From NCBI RefSeq assembly GCF_038050405.1, contig NZ_CP150900.1, positions 2,480,001 to 2,544,000 on the forward strand: DNA of 64,000 nucleotides, read 5' to 3'. Both the position numbers and the translations under genes were made by a program. Within the stretch, counting starts at the first letter, position 1; each line of letters starts with the position of its first letter. The DNA comes from Paraburkholderia sp. IMGN_8 (lineage in GTDB: Bacteria; Pseudomonadota; Gammaproteobacteria; Burkholderiales; Burkholderiaceae). The notes under the pieces are model-generated. The model was not told the DNA's origin, ran no database searches, and saw only the letters and a program-made list of their open reading frames with translations. Shown piece by piece: positions 47,951-57,869 of this stretch.

Positions 47951-49168
47951 TTAGCGCGTCAGCTGCTTCAGGTAGAACAGCGTCTGTACGCTCGGCAGGA
48001 TCTGCTGCAACACACGGTTGAACGTGGTCGACGCGGCGGTACTGACATACACGACATCCATCGGCTGCAACTGGAACTGCGTCGACAGCATGATCGCGTC
48101 CGGCTGCGTCATGTCGAGGCGGTAGACGTCCGGCGTGGTCGGCTTCTCGCGCATGCCGCGCATCACGTAGATCTGGCGCGGATTGGCGTCGGTATCGAGG
48201 ATGCCGCCCGCTTGCGTCAGCGCATCGGCGATCGACAGACGCCCCTTGAGCATCGGCATCTGCATCGGCGTCTTCACCTCGCCCATCACGAACACGCGGC
48301 TGGCGCTGCGATCCGGTATGTTGATCACGTCGCCGCCTTGCAGCATGACGTTCTGCGTGGTGTCGCCGCTATCGAGCATGCGGTTCGCGTCGAGCACGTA
48401 GAGCTGCTTGTTGCGCGTCAGACGCACACGCTGGATGTCGGCTTCGCCGGTCGTGCCGCCCGAGCGGGTGATCGCGTCGACCAGCGTGAGCGGCACGTCG
48501 CTGACAGCGAGCGGCCCAGGCGTCTTCACTTCGCCGGTCACCTGGATTTTCTGGCCGCGATACGACAGCACGCGCACGTCGACCTGCGGGTTGCGGATAT
48601 AGCGCACGAGGCCGGCGGCCAATTGATCGCGCACCTCGCCGACCGTCTTGCCCGCGGCCCGGATCCGCCCGACAAACGGGAAATAGATCGTGCCGTCGGC
48701 GGCAACCGTCTGGCCGTACGGATCGGCCTGGCCCGGCAACGCGGCCGTGTACGGCTGCTGCAACGCGCCGCCGAACGACTGCGTGGTGTTGCCGCCCGAC
48801 GACAGCGTGCTGCCCTGCGGCGTAGTCAACTCAGGATGATCCCACACGGTGATGCCGATAATGTCCTGCGGCGAGAGCCGGTACACGTACTGCGACGGGT
48901 CGCTCACGCTCGAGGTCGGCAACGCCTGCGGCGTGGCGGCAGCTTGCGACTGCGCGGCCACGACGCTGGCATCGATCAGATGGACCGGATAGGTCTCCGC
49001 TGGTTGGTTCTGGTGCTGTCCGTCGTCTTTCAGACGGGAGGTGTCGAGGTAATTCCCCGGCGCTGTAGCGCAAGCCGACAGAAAGGACGTCAGCAAAAAA
49101 GTGGCGGCGAATTTCGTGCGGAGATTCGCCGGTGAGTTCGCTTTGAGCTTCGCAGTGAGTTTCTTCAT
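47951..49168 (-). CDS. bceE: outer-membrane polysaccharide export lipoprotein (Wza type)
   Basis: A 405-residue lipoprotein forming the export channel. The signal peptide ends in the lipobox LSAC with Cys33, after a rather long basic N-region. The mature protein has the Poly_export/SLBB parts YRLSPQDIIGITVWDHPEL, VGRIRAAGKTVGEVRDQL and VTGEVKTPGPLAVSDVPL. Starts at 49189 and 49174 are in frame, but the ATG at 49166-49168 overlaps the bceD stop as TGATG, which favours it. It partners BceF. Confidence 0.92.
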   Translation of the reverse strand: MKKLTAKLKANSPANLRTKFAATFLLTSFLSACATAPGNYLDTSRLKDDGQHQNQPAETYPVHLIDASVVAAQSQAAATPQALPTSSVSDPSQYVYRLSPQDIIGITVWDHPELTTPQGSTLSSGGNTTQSFGGALQQPYTAALPGQADPYGQTVAADGTIYFPFVGRIRAAGKTVGEVRDQLAAGLVRYIRNPQVDVRVLSYRGQKIQVTGEVKTPGPLAVSDVPLTLVDAITRSGGTTGEADIQRVRLTRNKQLYVLDANRMLDSGDTTQNVMLQGGDVINIPDRSASRVFVMGEVKTPMQMPMLKGRLSIADALTQAGGILDTDANPRQIYVMRGMREKPTTPDVYRLDMTQPDAIMLSTQFQLQPMDVVYVSTAASTTFNRVLQQILPSVQTLFYLKQLTR

Positions 49169-49623
49169 CAGCATATTTTCTTCAGCCATCCCATGACCAG
49201 GTGTTCGATGAGCACGAGACTCTCTCGATAAGTGTCTTCCGCGCCGCCGTGCGGATCGGCGACGTCGGAATCGTGTTCCCACTTGCCGAGCGGATAGACC
49301 TTGCCGCGCGACGCCGGATCGAGCGCTTCGACTTCGCTCACCTGCGCGCGCTCGCTGACCAGCACCAGATCGGCGGAGCGCACCAGCTTGCGGTCGAGAC
49401 GCCGCGAGTAATGGATCCCGGAGGCGACGCCCTGCTCGTCGAGCAGACGCCGCATCACCGGATCCATGCCGTGACCCTCCACGGCACGGATACCCGCCGA
49501 ATGAAACGCGATCGGCGCCGAGGACGTCCGCGAGGCCGCGCGCTGCCGTGCCTTGAACAGCATTTCGGCGGCAGGCGAACGGCACACGTTGGCGTGACAG
49601 ACGATCAGAACGTTGGCGAACAT
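49168..49623 (-). CDS. bceD: low-molecular-weight protein tyrosine phosphatase (Wzb type)
   Basis: A 151-residue cytoplasmic phosphatase that should dephosphorylate BceF. The P-loop CHANVCRS has the nucleophile Cys9 and Arg15; Ala replaces the usual Gly of CxGNxCRS. The general acid lies in a DP motif near the C-terminus (SDVADPHGG). It ends in a TGATG overlap with bceE and lies 45 bases below bceC. Confidence 0.9.
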   Translation of the reverse strand: MFANVLIVCHANVCRSPAAEMLFKARQRAASRTSSAPIAFHSAGIRAVEGHGMDPVMRRLLDEQGVASGIHYSRRLDRKLVRSADLVLVSERAQVSEVEALDPASRGKVYPLGKWEHDSDVADPHGGAEDTYRESLVLIEHLVMGWLKKIC

Positions 49624-49668
49624 AGGCGGGCTCCCTAACGTGGCTTGGTGGTTCAGCGGCGCGGTGAC

Positions 49669-51117
49669 TTAGCCTCCAGCCGCAGCTGTAGCCGCAGCCG
49701 TCTCGGCGGTCACCGGCAGGCTGTTCGCGCCGACCCGTGCCGGCGCATTGCGCAGCGCGTGCTGACGGCCGATCGCGTGATACTCGATGCCGAGTTCGAG
49801 CAGCGCGTCCGGTTCGTACAGGTTACGGCCGTCGAAAATCAGCGGCGTCGCCAGTATTTCCTTGAGCGAATCGAAGTCCGGGCTCTTGAAGACCTTCCAT
49901 TCGGTGAGGATCACCAGTGCGTCGGCGCCCTCGGCCGCTTCCATTTCTTCCTTCACGAACGACAGGCGCGCATGCTGCTGCGGCACGTCCTTCAGATCGA
50001 GTGCGAACACGCGCTTCGATTCGTCGATTGCGACCGGGTCGTAGGCCTTCACGCGCGCACCACGGCGCAGCAGTTCCGCGATCAGCGGACGGCTCGGCGC
50101 TTCGCGCATGTCGTCGGTATTCGGCTTGAATGCGAGGCCCCACACGCCGAAGGTGCGGTCCGACAGGTCTTCACCCAGACGCGCAACGATCTTGTGCGCG
50201 AGGATCTTCTTCTGCGTATCGTTGACGGCTTCCACCGCTTCGAGAATGCGCAGGTTCGCCTTGTGGTCGGCGGCGATGCGGATCAGCGCCTGCACGTCCT
50301 TCGGGAAGCACGAGCCGCCGTAGCCGCAACCGGCGTACAGGAAGTCGTAGCCGATACGCGGATCGGAGCCGATGCCGCGGCGCACTGCTTCGATATCCGC
50401 GCCGACGCGGTCGGCGAGATTGGCGAGCTCGTTCATGTACGAAATGCGCGTGGCGAGCATCGCGTTGGCCGCGTACTTGGTGAATTCGGCCGAACGCACG
50501 TCCATGTAAAGCGTGCGTTCGCGGTTGCGGTTGAACGGCGCGTACAGGCGCTTCATCAATTCGCGCGCTTTCTCACCCGGCACGTCTTCATCGCAGCCGA
50601 GCACGATGCGGTCAGGCCGCGTGAAGTCCTCAACGGCCGCGCCCTCTTTCAGGAACTCCGGGTTCGACACCACCGAGAACATATGCTGCGCGTTGCGCGC
50701 GGCCAGTTCCTCGGCGATCACGTCGCGCACGCGCGATGCCGTGCCGACCGGCACCGTCGATTTGTCGACGATCACCTTGAAGCCCGTCATGTGGCGGCCG
50801 ATGTTGCGCGCGGCGGCCAGCACGTATTGCAGGTCGGCGGAACCGTCTTCGTCGGACGGCGTGCCCACGGCGATGAACTGGATATCGCCGTGCGCGACCG
50901 CGGCTTCGACGTCGGTCGAGAACTTCAGGCGGCCTGCGCGGCGATTGCGCGCGATGATCTCCTGCAGACCCGGTTCATGGATCGGCACGCCGCCGTTGTT
51001 GAGCACGTCGATCTTGCGCTGATCGACGTCGAGACAGAACACGTCGTGGCCAATGTCGGCCAGACATGCGCCCGTCACGAGGCCTACGTAGCCACTACCG
51101 ATGATCGTCAGGTTCAT
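49669..51117 (-). CDS. bceC: UDP-glucose 6-dehydrogenase
   Basis: A 482-residue enzyme oxidising UDP-glucose to UDP-glucuronate, the acidic sugar of cepacian. The NAD motif [17 protein letters not shown] is N-terminal; the catalytic Cys near residue 270 is in [12 protein letters not shown]; the C-terminal UDP-binding domain includes [16 protein letters not shown]. The last dozen residues are an Ala/Thr-rich tail. It lies between bceB and bceD. Confidence 0.95.
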   Translation of the reverse strand: MNLTIIGSGYVGLVTGACLADIGHDVFCLDVDQRKIDVLNNGGVPIHEPGLQEIIARNRRAGRLKFSTDVEAAVAHGDIQFIAVGTPSDEDGSADLQYVLAAARNIGRHMTGFKVIVDKSTVPVGTASRVRDVIAEELAARNAQHMFSVVSNPEFLKEGAAVEDFTRPDRIVLGCDEDVPGEKARELMKRLYAPFNRNRERTLYMDVRSAEFTKYAANAMLATRISYMNELANLADRVGADIEAVRRGIGSDPRIGYDFLYAGCGYGGSCFPKDVQALIRIAADHKANLRILEAVEAVNDTQKKILAHKIVARLGEDLSDRTFGVWGLAFKPNTDDMREAPSRPLIAELLRRGARVKAYDPVAIDESKRVFALDLKDVPQQHARLSFVKEEMEAAEGADALVILTEWKVFKSPDFDSLKEILATPLIFDGRNLYEPDALLELGIEYHAIGRQHALRNAPARVGANSLPVTAETAAATAAAGG

Positions 51118-51192
51118 GTATTACCTCGGATTGTGAGTTGATTCGGGAGAGCAGGCACGCGCTGCGTTGCGCCCCTGCTACTCGATATGCGC

Positions 51193-52590
51193 TCAATAAG
51201 CGTTACTGCCCACAAAGCCCTTCCACAGCGTCAGCACGACGATCTTGATGTCGAGCCAGAAGGTCCAGTGCTGCATGTAGTACAGATCCAGCTTGACGCG
51301 GCCCATCATCTTTTCGATGCGGTCGGTTTCGCCGCGATAGCCGTTGATCTGCGCCCATCCGGTGATGCCCGGTTTGATCCGGTAACGGTGCATGTAGCCC
51401 TTCACCAGATCCTTGTAGATGTCGTCGTGTTCGAGCGCGTGCGGACGCGGGCCGACCACCGACATCTCGCCGCGCAGCACGTTGATGAATTGCGGCAATT
51501 CGTCGAGGCTGGTGCGCCGCAGGAACGCGCCGACCGCGGTGATGCGCGGGTCGCGGCGCGTGGCCTGGGTGATCTTGCCGGACTCCTCCTTGTGCACTTT
51601 CATCGAGCGGAACTTGTAGATCTCGAACTGATTGCCGTCGATGCCCTTGCGTTTCTGGCGGAAGAACACCGGACCCGGCGAGCTCAGCTTCACCATCGCC
51701 GCGATCACCAGCATCACCGGCGCCAGCGCGGTCAACGCGGCAAGCGCGAACAGGCGGTCGAAGATGCGCTTGGGCAGCACGCGCAGATCGGTGATCGGCG
51801 AGGCGGCCAGGTTGATCGCGGGCACGCCGAGCAGATCGACCATCGGCTGATTGAAGAGCGTGAGGCTGCGCACATCCGGAATGAAACGGATGTTCACGAA
51901 GTCGTTGCGCAAATCCATCACGAAGCGGTGAATCGCCTTTTCCTTCGAGATCGGCAGCGCCAGCCACAGTTCGCGAATCGCCCGCTGACGCACCAGCTGA
52001 AGCATCCGTGCGTAGTCGCGCTCGACCGGCACGCCGTCGATCGCGTCCGAGGTGTCCGGGTCCTCGTAGGGATTGATCGTGCCGTCTTCATCGAACACGA
52101 CGACTGGGCTAAAGCCCGCTTCCGGACGGCTGCGCATCTGCTCGATCAGAAAGCGGCCGTACGGCGCACCGCCAACGATCGCCACCGCGCGCTGATTGAA
52201 ACCCTCGCGGCGCAGTCCCTTCAGGATCGAATAGACGATCATCTTGTTGACGATCAGAAGCACGATGGTGGCCACCGCCCAGTACACCAGCCACAAGCGC
52301 GACAGCATGTCCGATCGATGCAGGCTGAAGCTGATCAGAATGCCGGTGACTTCCACCATCAGCCAGCCGCCGGCCACGCGGCACAGCAGGTCGTAGAGCG
52401 GCTTGCCGCGCCACGACTGATAGATGCCGAGCGCGGGGAAAAACACCACCACCAGCAGGCAGTCGAATGCGAGCGAAATGCTTTGCATGTCGTCCAGCCA
52501 CGCAAATTTCCCGCTGTGCACGGCCGTCGCGATCCAGGCGCCAAAGGCGACCATCGCAATGTCGATGATTCTCGATAGAACGCTCAGCAT
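51193..52590 (-). CDS. bceB: undecaprenyl-phosphate glucose-1-phosphate transferase
   Basis: A 465-residue priming enzyme that loads glucose-1-phosphate on undecaprenyl phosphate to start the repeat unit. Four to five N-terminal helices and a CoA-binding-like middle part lead to the conserved bacterial sugar transferase domain: [26 protein letters not shown] and [12 protein letters not shown]. The ATG at 52588-52590 with GAGGT seven bases upstream is preferred over a GTG at 52597-52599. It is the first gene of the leftward bce unit, whose promoter should lie in 52591-53244. Confidence 0.93.
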   Translation of the reverse strand: MLSVLSRIIDIAMVAFGAWIATAVHSGKFAWLDDMQSISLAFDCLLVVVFFPALGIYQSWRGKPLYDLLCRVAGGWLMVEVTGILISFSLHRSDMLSRLWLVYWAVATIVLLIVNKMIVYSILKGLRREGFNQRAVAIVGGAPYGRFLIEQMRSRPEAGFSPVVVFDEDGTINPYEDPDTSDAIDGVPVERDYARMLQLVRQRAIRELWLALPISKEKAIHRFVMDLRNDFVNIRFIPDVRSLTLFNQPMVDLLGVPAINLAASPITDLRVLPKRIFDRLFALAALTALAPVMLVIAAMVKLSSPGPVFFRQKRKGIDGNQFEIYKFRSMKVHKEESGKITQATRRDPRITAVGAFLRRTSLDELPQFINVLRGEMSVVGPRPHALEHDDIYKDLVKGYMHRYRIKPGITGWAQINGYRGETDRIEKMMGRVKLDLYYMQHWTFWLDIKIVVLTLWKGFVGSNAY

Positions 52591-53244
52591 GCGCTGCACC
52601 TCAGTTCGTCAGTCAAGTGCCATCCGTCAGTTGGTTGAACTCGGTACCCGGTTATGCACATCAGCCCGGACACACAACGCCGATATTCGCGCCGTGCAAC
52701 TGATTGCGCGACGCGAAACTAATTGGCCTGTGCTATTGCCCAGCCGTTGTCCGCTCTAAAAAAACCAAGTTGCCTACCAGGTGGCCGAGCCGGAAAACGC
52801 GTGTCGGAGTGAGTGAATACCCTTGTACAGGTATAGATAAAGCGGTATTAAAATTCGAACTGCAAGACAGCAAAAAATCTCAAAATGTATCGGTCAAAAT
52901 TTCGATATTTTTTCGGAATTTCTTCGGCAATTGTTACCGGTTTTGGCGTTCGAAAAACGGTTTGAGTGCCTTGCAGGAAGCCATGCTCGCCGTTCTTTCA
53001 TGTTTGCCTACGAAGCTTACACACCGCCTTTCGGCTCTATTCTGCGGCATCCGCTCACGTAAAAAAATTGGCCATGATTTTTTTCGTGTATTTTTTCTTT
53101 TTTTAAAAATTAAACGGACATTTTTGCGTCACGGAACGGCCAATTTTATTAGGCGATTTATATAGTTTCTATTTAACTCGCTTTTATTGATTCTTTACTT
53201 CGTGATAAAACTCGATGCATTCACCCAGCCTCGAGGAGTCCATC
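52591..53244. promoter_or_regulatory. AT-rich divergent control region, bceB / bceA
   Basis: A 654-base spacer between the two divergent bce units. From about 52840 to 53210 it is strikingly AT-rich with long T runs. The 10-bp inverted repeat AAAATTGGCC (53064-53073) / GGCCAATTTT (53138-53147) encloses a 64-base, T-rich loop. No ORF in it has a ribosome-binding site. It has the features of a silencer-type or multi-factor EPS promoter, but no consensus site can be named. Confidence 0.55.
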
Positions 53245-54801
53245 ATGACAGCTCCGGTTACGGCCACTCCCGCCGACACCCGGTCCACGCAAGCTATGTT
53301 CCTGAACGTCAAGCTCAAGGTCCATCCCGTGATTCTTGCGGGCGGCTCCGGCACACGCCTGTGGCCGATGTCGCGCGAGCAATACCCGAAACAACTGATT
53401 GGTTTGCTGGGCGAAGATTCGCTGCTGCAATCCACGACGCGCCGTCTCGATGGGCTCGAAGCCGGTTATCTTCTATCCGAGCAACTCGTCGTGGTGGCCA
53501 ACGAAGAGCATCGCTTCACGACCGCCGAGCAGTTGCGCACGAGCGGCAAGCCGAGCCGGCTGATTCTCGAGCCCGCCGGCCGCGACACCGCGCCGGCGCT
53601 CACGGTGGCCGCGCTGTCGGTCGCCGCGCAGGACGAGGACGGCATCATGGTCGTGATGCCCGCCGATCATGCGGTGACCGACATCGACGGTTTTCATGCG
53701 GCGGTGGCCGCCGGTGTGCAGCATGCCGCGGCCGGTCATATCGTGACGATGGGCATCGTGCCGACGCGCGCGGAAACCGGTTACGGCTATATCCGTATCG
53801 GCGCGGCGCTCGGTACACAGCCAGGCATGCCTGACGAAACGTCGGAGAACACCGCCGGCAGGCCCGGCGCTCACCGGCTCGACCGCTTCGTCGAGAAGCC
53901 GCATCTGGAACTGGCGCAGCGCTACATCGAATCGCAGGAATACTGGTGGAACAGCGGCATTTTCATCATGCGCGCGTCGACCTGGCTGAAGGCGATCCGC
54001 CACTTCCAGCCGGCGATTTTCGAGGCCTGCGAAGCCGCGTTTGCCGGCGGCAAAGCGGACGGCGACTTCTTCCGTCTGCAACGCGACGCGTTTAGCACCT
54101 CGCCGTCGAATTCGATCGATTACGCCGTGATGGAACAACTGGGCAACGATCAGACCGCCGCCTCCGGCGTGGTCGTGCCGCTGCAGGCAGGCTGGTCGGA
54201 CGTGGGTTCGTGGGACGCGATCTGGGATATCTCGGACAAAGACGTCGATCAGAACGTCGGCCGCGGCCGCGTGATGTTCGAAGGTTCGAGCTCGACCTTC
54301 GCGCATTCGGAAGGACGCCTGATTGCCTGCGTGGGCACCCAGGATCTGGTGGTGGTCGAAACGGCGGACGCCATTCTGGTTGCCGACAAATCGCGCGTGC
54401 AGGACGTCAAGAAGATCGTCGGGCGGATTCGCAACGATGGCGGCCTGGAAGCGGCCAACCATCGCAAGGTGCACCGGCCGTGGGGCAACTACGACTCCGT
54501 CGACACCGGCGAGCGCTTCCAGGTCAAACGCATCGTCGTGAAGCCGGGTGCGCGGCTCTCGCTGCAAATGCATCATCACCGCGCGGAACATTGGATCGTC
54601 GTGCGCGGCACTGCGCTCGTCACACGGGGTGAAGAGCGCTTTATCGTCTCCGAAAACGAGTCTGCTTATATTCCGCTGGGCGTCACCCACCGTCTCGAGA
54701 ACCCGGGCAAGATGCCGCTCGAAATGATCGAGGTGCAGTCCGGTTCGTATCTCGGCGAAGACGACATCGTGCGCTTTGACGACACTTATGGACGTCAATG
54801 A
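53245..54801 (+). CDS. bceA: mannose-1-phosphate guanylyltransferase / mannose-6-phosphate isomerase
   Basis: A 518-residue bifunctional enzyme that makes GDP-mannose. The guanylyltransferase motif LAGGSGTRLWPMSREQYPKQ is near residues 30-50, and FVEKPHLELA lies near 215. The C-terminal cupin isomerase part includes HRPWGNYDSVDTGERFQVKR and LSLQMHHHRAEHWIVV. The ATG at 53245 has GAGGAG six bases upstream and is preferred over the in-frame ATG at 53215. It heads the rightward unit facing bceB. Confidence 0.94.
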   Translation: MTAPVTATPADTRSTQAMFLNVKLKVHPVILAGGSGTRLWPMSREQYPKQLIGLLGEDSLLQSTTRRLDGLEAGYLLSEQLVVVANEEHRFTTAEQLRTSGKPSRLILEPAGRDTAPALTVAALSVAAQDEDGIMVVMPADHAVTDIDGFHAAVAAGVQHAAAGHIVTMGIVPTRAETGYGYIRIGAALGTQPGMPDETSENTAGRPGAHRLDRFVEKPHLELAQRYIESQEYWWNSGIFIMRASTWLKAIRHFQPAIFEACEAAFAGGKADGDFFRLQRDAFSTSPSNSIDYAVMEQLGNDQTAASGVVVPLQAGWSDVGSWDAIWDISDKDVDQNVGRGRVMFEGSSSTFAHSEGRLIACVGTQDLVVVETADAILVADKSRVQDVKKIVGRIRNDGGLEAANHRKVHRPWGNYDSVDTGERFQVKRIVVKPGARLSLQMHHHRAEHWIVVRGTALVTRGEERFIVSENESAYIPLGVTHRLENPGKMPLEMIEVQSGSYLGEDDIVRFDDTYGRQ

Positions 54802-54880
54802 AGCCACACCAGTGATTCACAACGGATGAAGCGGGATCCTGCGGCGGTTGCTCCTACCGGCCGCGGGGTGCTGCTGGTGC

Positions 54881-56005
54881 TCATCCCGCGTGGGAGATGA
54901 GTTCTGTGAACGCCGGAAAACGATCTGATGCACTGCTTTCTGTCGCTGGTGTAACAGGTGCAGCCGGTTCGCCGGGATAACGGCGTAGCGGACCGCGGAA
55001 CCCACCGATAGGACCGTGCAAAGGTCCGCCGTGATTCACCGTGACCGGCTCCGGCACGTGGCGCATTGTCGGCAACGTACGCGCAACCGGTGCTGCGGCA
55101 TGGACGGCCGGCGCAGTACCCGCAGCCGCCAGCGTGCGGCATTCACGGTCGATCCACTGCCGCGCCCAGTCGAGCGCGTATTGCTCCGCTGCATCCGCAT
55201 CCGCAAAACGCGGACCGACCAGACCGGAACGCTCGACGCGTTTGCCGTCCTTCATGATCTCCGCCCATGCGCGATACATGGCGTTGGGCACCCGTTCCGC
55301 CACCACATAGATCAGATAGCCGCGCCGGTCGGCGACCTGCGTGCCGCGTGGCGCGAGGCTCATCGACAGCGGACTGCGCTGATCTTCGAACCGATGCGTG
55401 CGGCCCCCGGCTGTAGCGGCAGAGGTCAAATCGCCCATTGCCACTTCCGCCGCGTCCGCTTCAGCCATGCTGGACAGCCCGGCACGCGCCGCCGGGGCGG
55501 ACGGCGCGGGCGGCGCATACCCCACGCCGGACAACTGGCGCGTGATGTCGGCGATCGGGTCGGCCGAACGCCAGTTGCTCAGGCTGCTCGACATACCAGG
55601 CGCCTGCCACGACTCGGGGCTCTTCCAGGACACGCCACGCACGTTGTCGTCGCGCGCGCTGGGGGGTTCTGCTACCGGTGCTGCAGGTTTGGCCGCGACG
55701 GGCGGCGCCGGTTGCGGGACGTACGCGAAGGTGCGCCCGGTTTGGGACAGGAGCCGAACCATCTCGAGAAGTGTGCCGTTCAATTGCCATTCTTCAAAAC
55801 GGCGCCGGCAAGTGGGACCCGACGGATAGCGGCCTGGCAGCTTCGACCAGGGTTCGCCAGTTGTCAGAATCCACAGGACGGCATTCGCCACGATGCGTGG
55901 TTCGGCGCGCGGCCGGCCGCGTCGGTTCAGACGGACGGCCGGCTCATCGGAGACAAGCGCTGCCAGCAGCGCCCATTCTTCATTGCTTAGCTCATCGAAA
56001 AACAT
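54881..56005 (-). CDS. domesticated transposase-domain (DUF4096-like) protein, putative regulator
   Basis: A 374-residue protein. Residues 1-95 match the N-terminal DNA-binding domain of IS5-type transposases (LSNEEWALLAALVSDE, RRGRPRAEPRIVANAVLWIL, GEPWSKLPGRYPSGPTCRRRF). The catalytic DDE domain is absent. A Pro/Ala-rich linker follows, then a separate domain near 225-305 (GYLIYVVAERVPNAMYRAW, then GPRFADADAAEQYALDWARQ) and a Pro-rich tail. The ATG at 56003-56005 has GGAG at six bases; a longer frame to 56059 is less likely. It is convergent with bceA, 79 bases away. Its role is unknown; a DNA-binding regulator of the neighbouring EPS genes is a reasonable guess. Confidence 0.75.
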   Translation of the reverse strand: MFFDELSNEEWALLAALVSDEPAVRLNRRGRPRAEPRIVANAVLWILTTGEPWSKLPGRYPSGPTCRRRFEEWQLNGTLLEMVRLLSQTGRTFAYVPQPAPPVAAKPAAPVAEPPSARDDNVRGVSWKSPESWQAPGMSSSLSNWRSADPIADITRQLSGVGYAPPAPSAPAARAGLSSMAEADAAEVAMGDLTSAATAGGRTHRFEDQRSPLSMSLAPRGTQVADRRGYLIYVVAERVPNAMYRAWAEIMKDGKRVERSGLVGPRFADADAAEQYALDWARQWIDRECRTLAAAGTAPAVHAAAPVARTLPTMRHVPEPVTVNHGGPLHGPIGGFRGPLRRYPGEPAAPVTPATESSASDRFPAFTELISHAG

Positions 56006-56585
56006 TGGGTTCTCCACGCAGCCTGGCCGGGCCGCGGCTTTGGACCACCACGGATTCAACTTTCACGATCCGTGTGCAGCCCGCGGTTGCACAAATTTGT
56101 TTTGTACGTTCTGTCTGTCGGTCACCGCCGCACTGGCGTAGTGCGGTTTGTCCCTATTGCGAAGCACAAAACGTGGTCTCACTCGTGCATGGGAGAATTT
56201 GTGCACGAAGCATACCACCACCAGGGTTTGCGTGAATATCGTCGAGACAAGTGTTACGGATGGAAACAATCTTGTCCTTTTTGCTGCGTCATTTCTCGAA
56301 TTGCCGTAACAGAAAGGCGGTTGGTTCTGGCGACGAAACCGGCTATTGGACGGCGAAACGGCAAAAAATCAGCCGCGAATAGGCTTTATGAAATCGGCGA
56401 AATGCGCGGTGATTCATTTGAGGCGCCTGCAACGATTTTCGGCGGATGATGCAGCTCACCCGGGCATCGCGCCAACGGTACCGCCACGTGACCGGCGCGA
56501 TGCGATGGGACGAGCGAACGGCTGCGCTCACGCGTGCTTTCGCATCAGGGTTCAGGTTGCGCGAAAGATGCTCGCTGCATGGCTT
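56006..56585. other. intergenic region upstream of the transposase-domain gene
   Basis: 580 bases with no supported gene. It includes a 10-bp inverted repeat, TGCACAAATT (56088-56097) and AATTTGTGCA (56196-56205), about 85 bases upstream of the transposase-domain gene, which might be an operator. I found no insertion-sequence ends. Confidence 0.45.
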
Positions 56586-56882
56586 CTAGCGCACCGGTTG
56601 CGACGCGTGCGTACCCACCACGGTCGTCCATGGCCGCACGCGCCAGCGCGTCACGAGCCCCGCAAGCACATACGGATCGGCTTCGGCAAAGGCTTTGGCG
56701 GCAGCGGGCGAGTCGCCTTCGAAGAGCAGCACGGCGGTGTCGACCGGTTCGGTCAGCGCGCCGGCGAGTTGCAATTCGCCGCGTTCGACCGCCGCCCACG
56801 CATGCTTGAGATGTTCATCGCGATACGCGCCGCGACGTTCGAGGTAGTCGGATACGAGGTCGTACATCAACAGGTAGTGCAT
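56586..56882 (-). CDS. YciI-family protein
   Basis: A 98-residue ferredoxin-like-fold protein of the YciI/YCII family, small enzymes or binding proteins of mostly unknown role. It begins MHYLLMYDLVSDYLERR, keeps the HLKHAWAAVERGEL helix with a conserved His, and has FAEADPYVLAGLV later, a typical family pattern. GGAGG stands eight bases before the ATG. It appears monocistronic. Confidence 0.88.
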   Translation of the reverse strand: MHYLLMYDLVSDYLERRGAYRDEHLKHAWAAVERGELQLAGALTEPVDTAVLLFEGDSPAAAKAFAEADPYVLAGLVTRWRVRPWTTVVGTHASQPVR

Positions 56883-57342
56883 GGCGAAGCCTCCTTGGCG
56901 TGCGTGACAGACGGGACGACAGCCCCTCCTCGCACAGAATTCGAGTCAATATTACGCCGTGATCGACGGCGGGATTTTCCGCGTATTTCTTATTCAATTG
57001 TCCGCACGCAAAATGCGGATTGCATTGCTAAATCTTTCCGCATTCATCGTGAATGACAACGATGTCATCCGTTTGAATTCGCCCGGTCAATTAACTCTGG
57101 AATGCATAGCATAATTTGACACTGCGACGATCCATCCGTTCGCGCGCTGCGGGCAGCCCTGCCCGCCGGGCAGGGAAGGCCCGGTAGGGAAAACCAGCGT
57201 CACGGCTTGTCAACCGGAATGCGCGTTTGTCCGTTCTGGCAGACAGCAATTGCAATAACGTGCATGCCGATGGGCCCTGAATGCCGTTGACGCCCATGCT
57301 CATGACAATCAAAAACGTTTTCATCACCGAAGGGAGTGTCAC
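56883..57342. other. intergenic region, YciI / PsiF genes
   Basis: 460 bases between divergent genes. The promoter of psiF must lie in the right half. I see no Pho box match good enough to report and no supported ORF. Confidence 0.4.
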
Positions 57343-57642
57343 ATGAAGATCCAATCCGCAATCGCTACGCTGGTGTTGGGCGCGGTTCTCGTTTCGCCGG
57401 CGTTCGCACAGAACAGCCAGCAAACGAAAATGGCCGACTGTAACAAGCAGGCCGGCGACAAGAAAGGCGACGACCGCAAGGCCTTCATGAAGACCTGCCT
57501 GTCGGCAAAGCCGGCAGCCGCCGCCGCGCCGATGAGCCAGCAGGACAAGATGAAGGCATGCAACACGCAAGCCACCGGCAAGAAAGGCGACGACCGCAAG
57601 GCGTTCATGAAGTCGTGCCTGTCGTCCGCGCCGGCTAATTAA
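57343..57642 (+). CDS. psiF: PsiF-repeat periplasmic protein
   Basis: A 99-residue exported protein. A signal peptide (about 1-22, ending SPAFA) is followed by two PsiF repeats, each with a Cys-Asn-x-Gln-Ala start, KKGDDRKAFMK and a closing Cys. The near-identical KKGDDRKAFMK blocks are also repeated at DNA level. PsiF of E. coli is phosphate-starvation inducible, but its function is unknown. A GGGAG site precedes the ATG. Regulation by phosphate here is not supported by a visible Pho box. Confidence 0.85.
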   Translation: MKIQSAIATLVLGAVLVSPAFAQNSQQTKMADCNKQAGDKKGDDRKAFMKTCLSAKPAAAAAPMSQQDKMKACNTQATGKKGDDRKAFMKSCLSSAPAN

Positions 57643-57702
57643 GCGAGAAGGCGCTTCGCCACTTCTCGCATGAACAGGGCCGCTCCGTTTTCGGCGCGGC
57701 CC
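57643..57702 (+). terminator. two hairpins after psiF
   Basis: Arms GCGAGAAG and CTTCTCGC (57643-57669) begin directly after the stop. A second stem, GGGCCGC with GCGGCCC, follows at 57678-57702. Neither has a strong T run, so termination is likely but not certain. Confidence 0.5.
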
Positions 57703-57869
57703 CCTGCCTTTTCCCGCATCCTTCTTCCTGCCCCGCCCCTCTCGCTGTCCATCCGCACGAACGTACCGTTTTTCTTCTATGATGGCTGCGGAGACGGCCC
57801 ACCCCCACACAACATTAGACGGGCCGCCATCTTGTCGTTGATGCCGCAGAGCATCGATCGGAGGCAAGG

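Noticed and set aside
54881..56005. intact insertion sequence
   Set aside because: Only the transposase N-terminal domain is present, with no DDE catalytic domain, terminal inverted repeats or target duplication seen.
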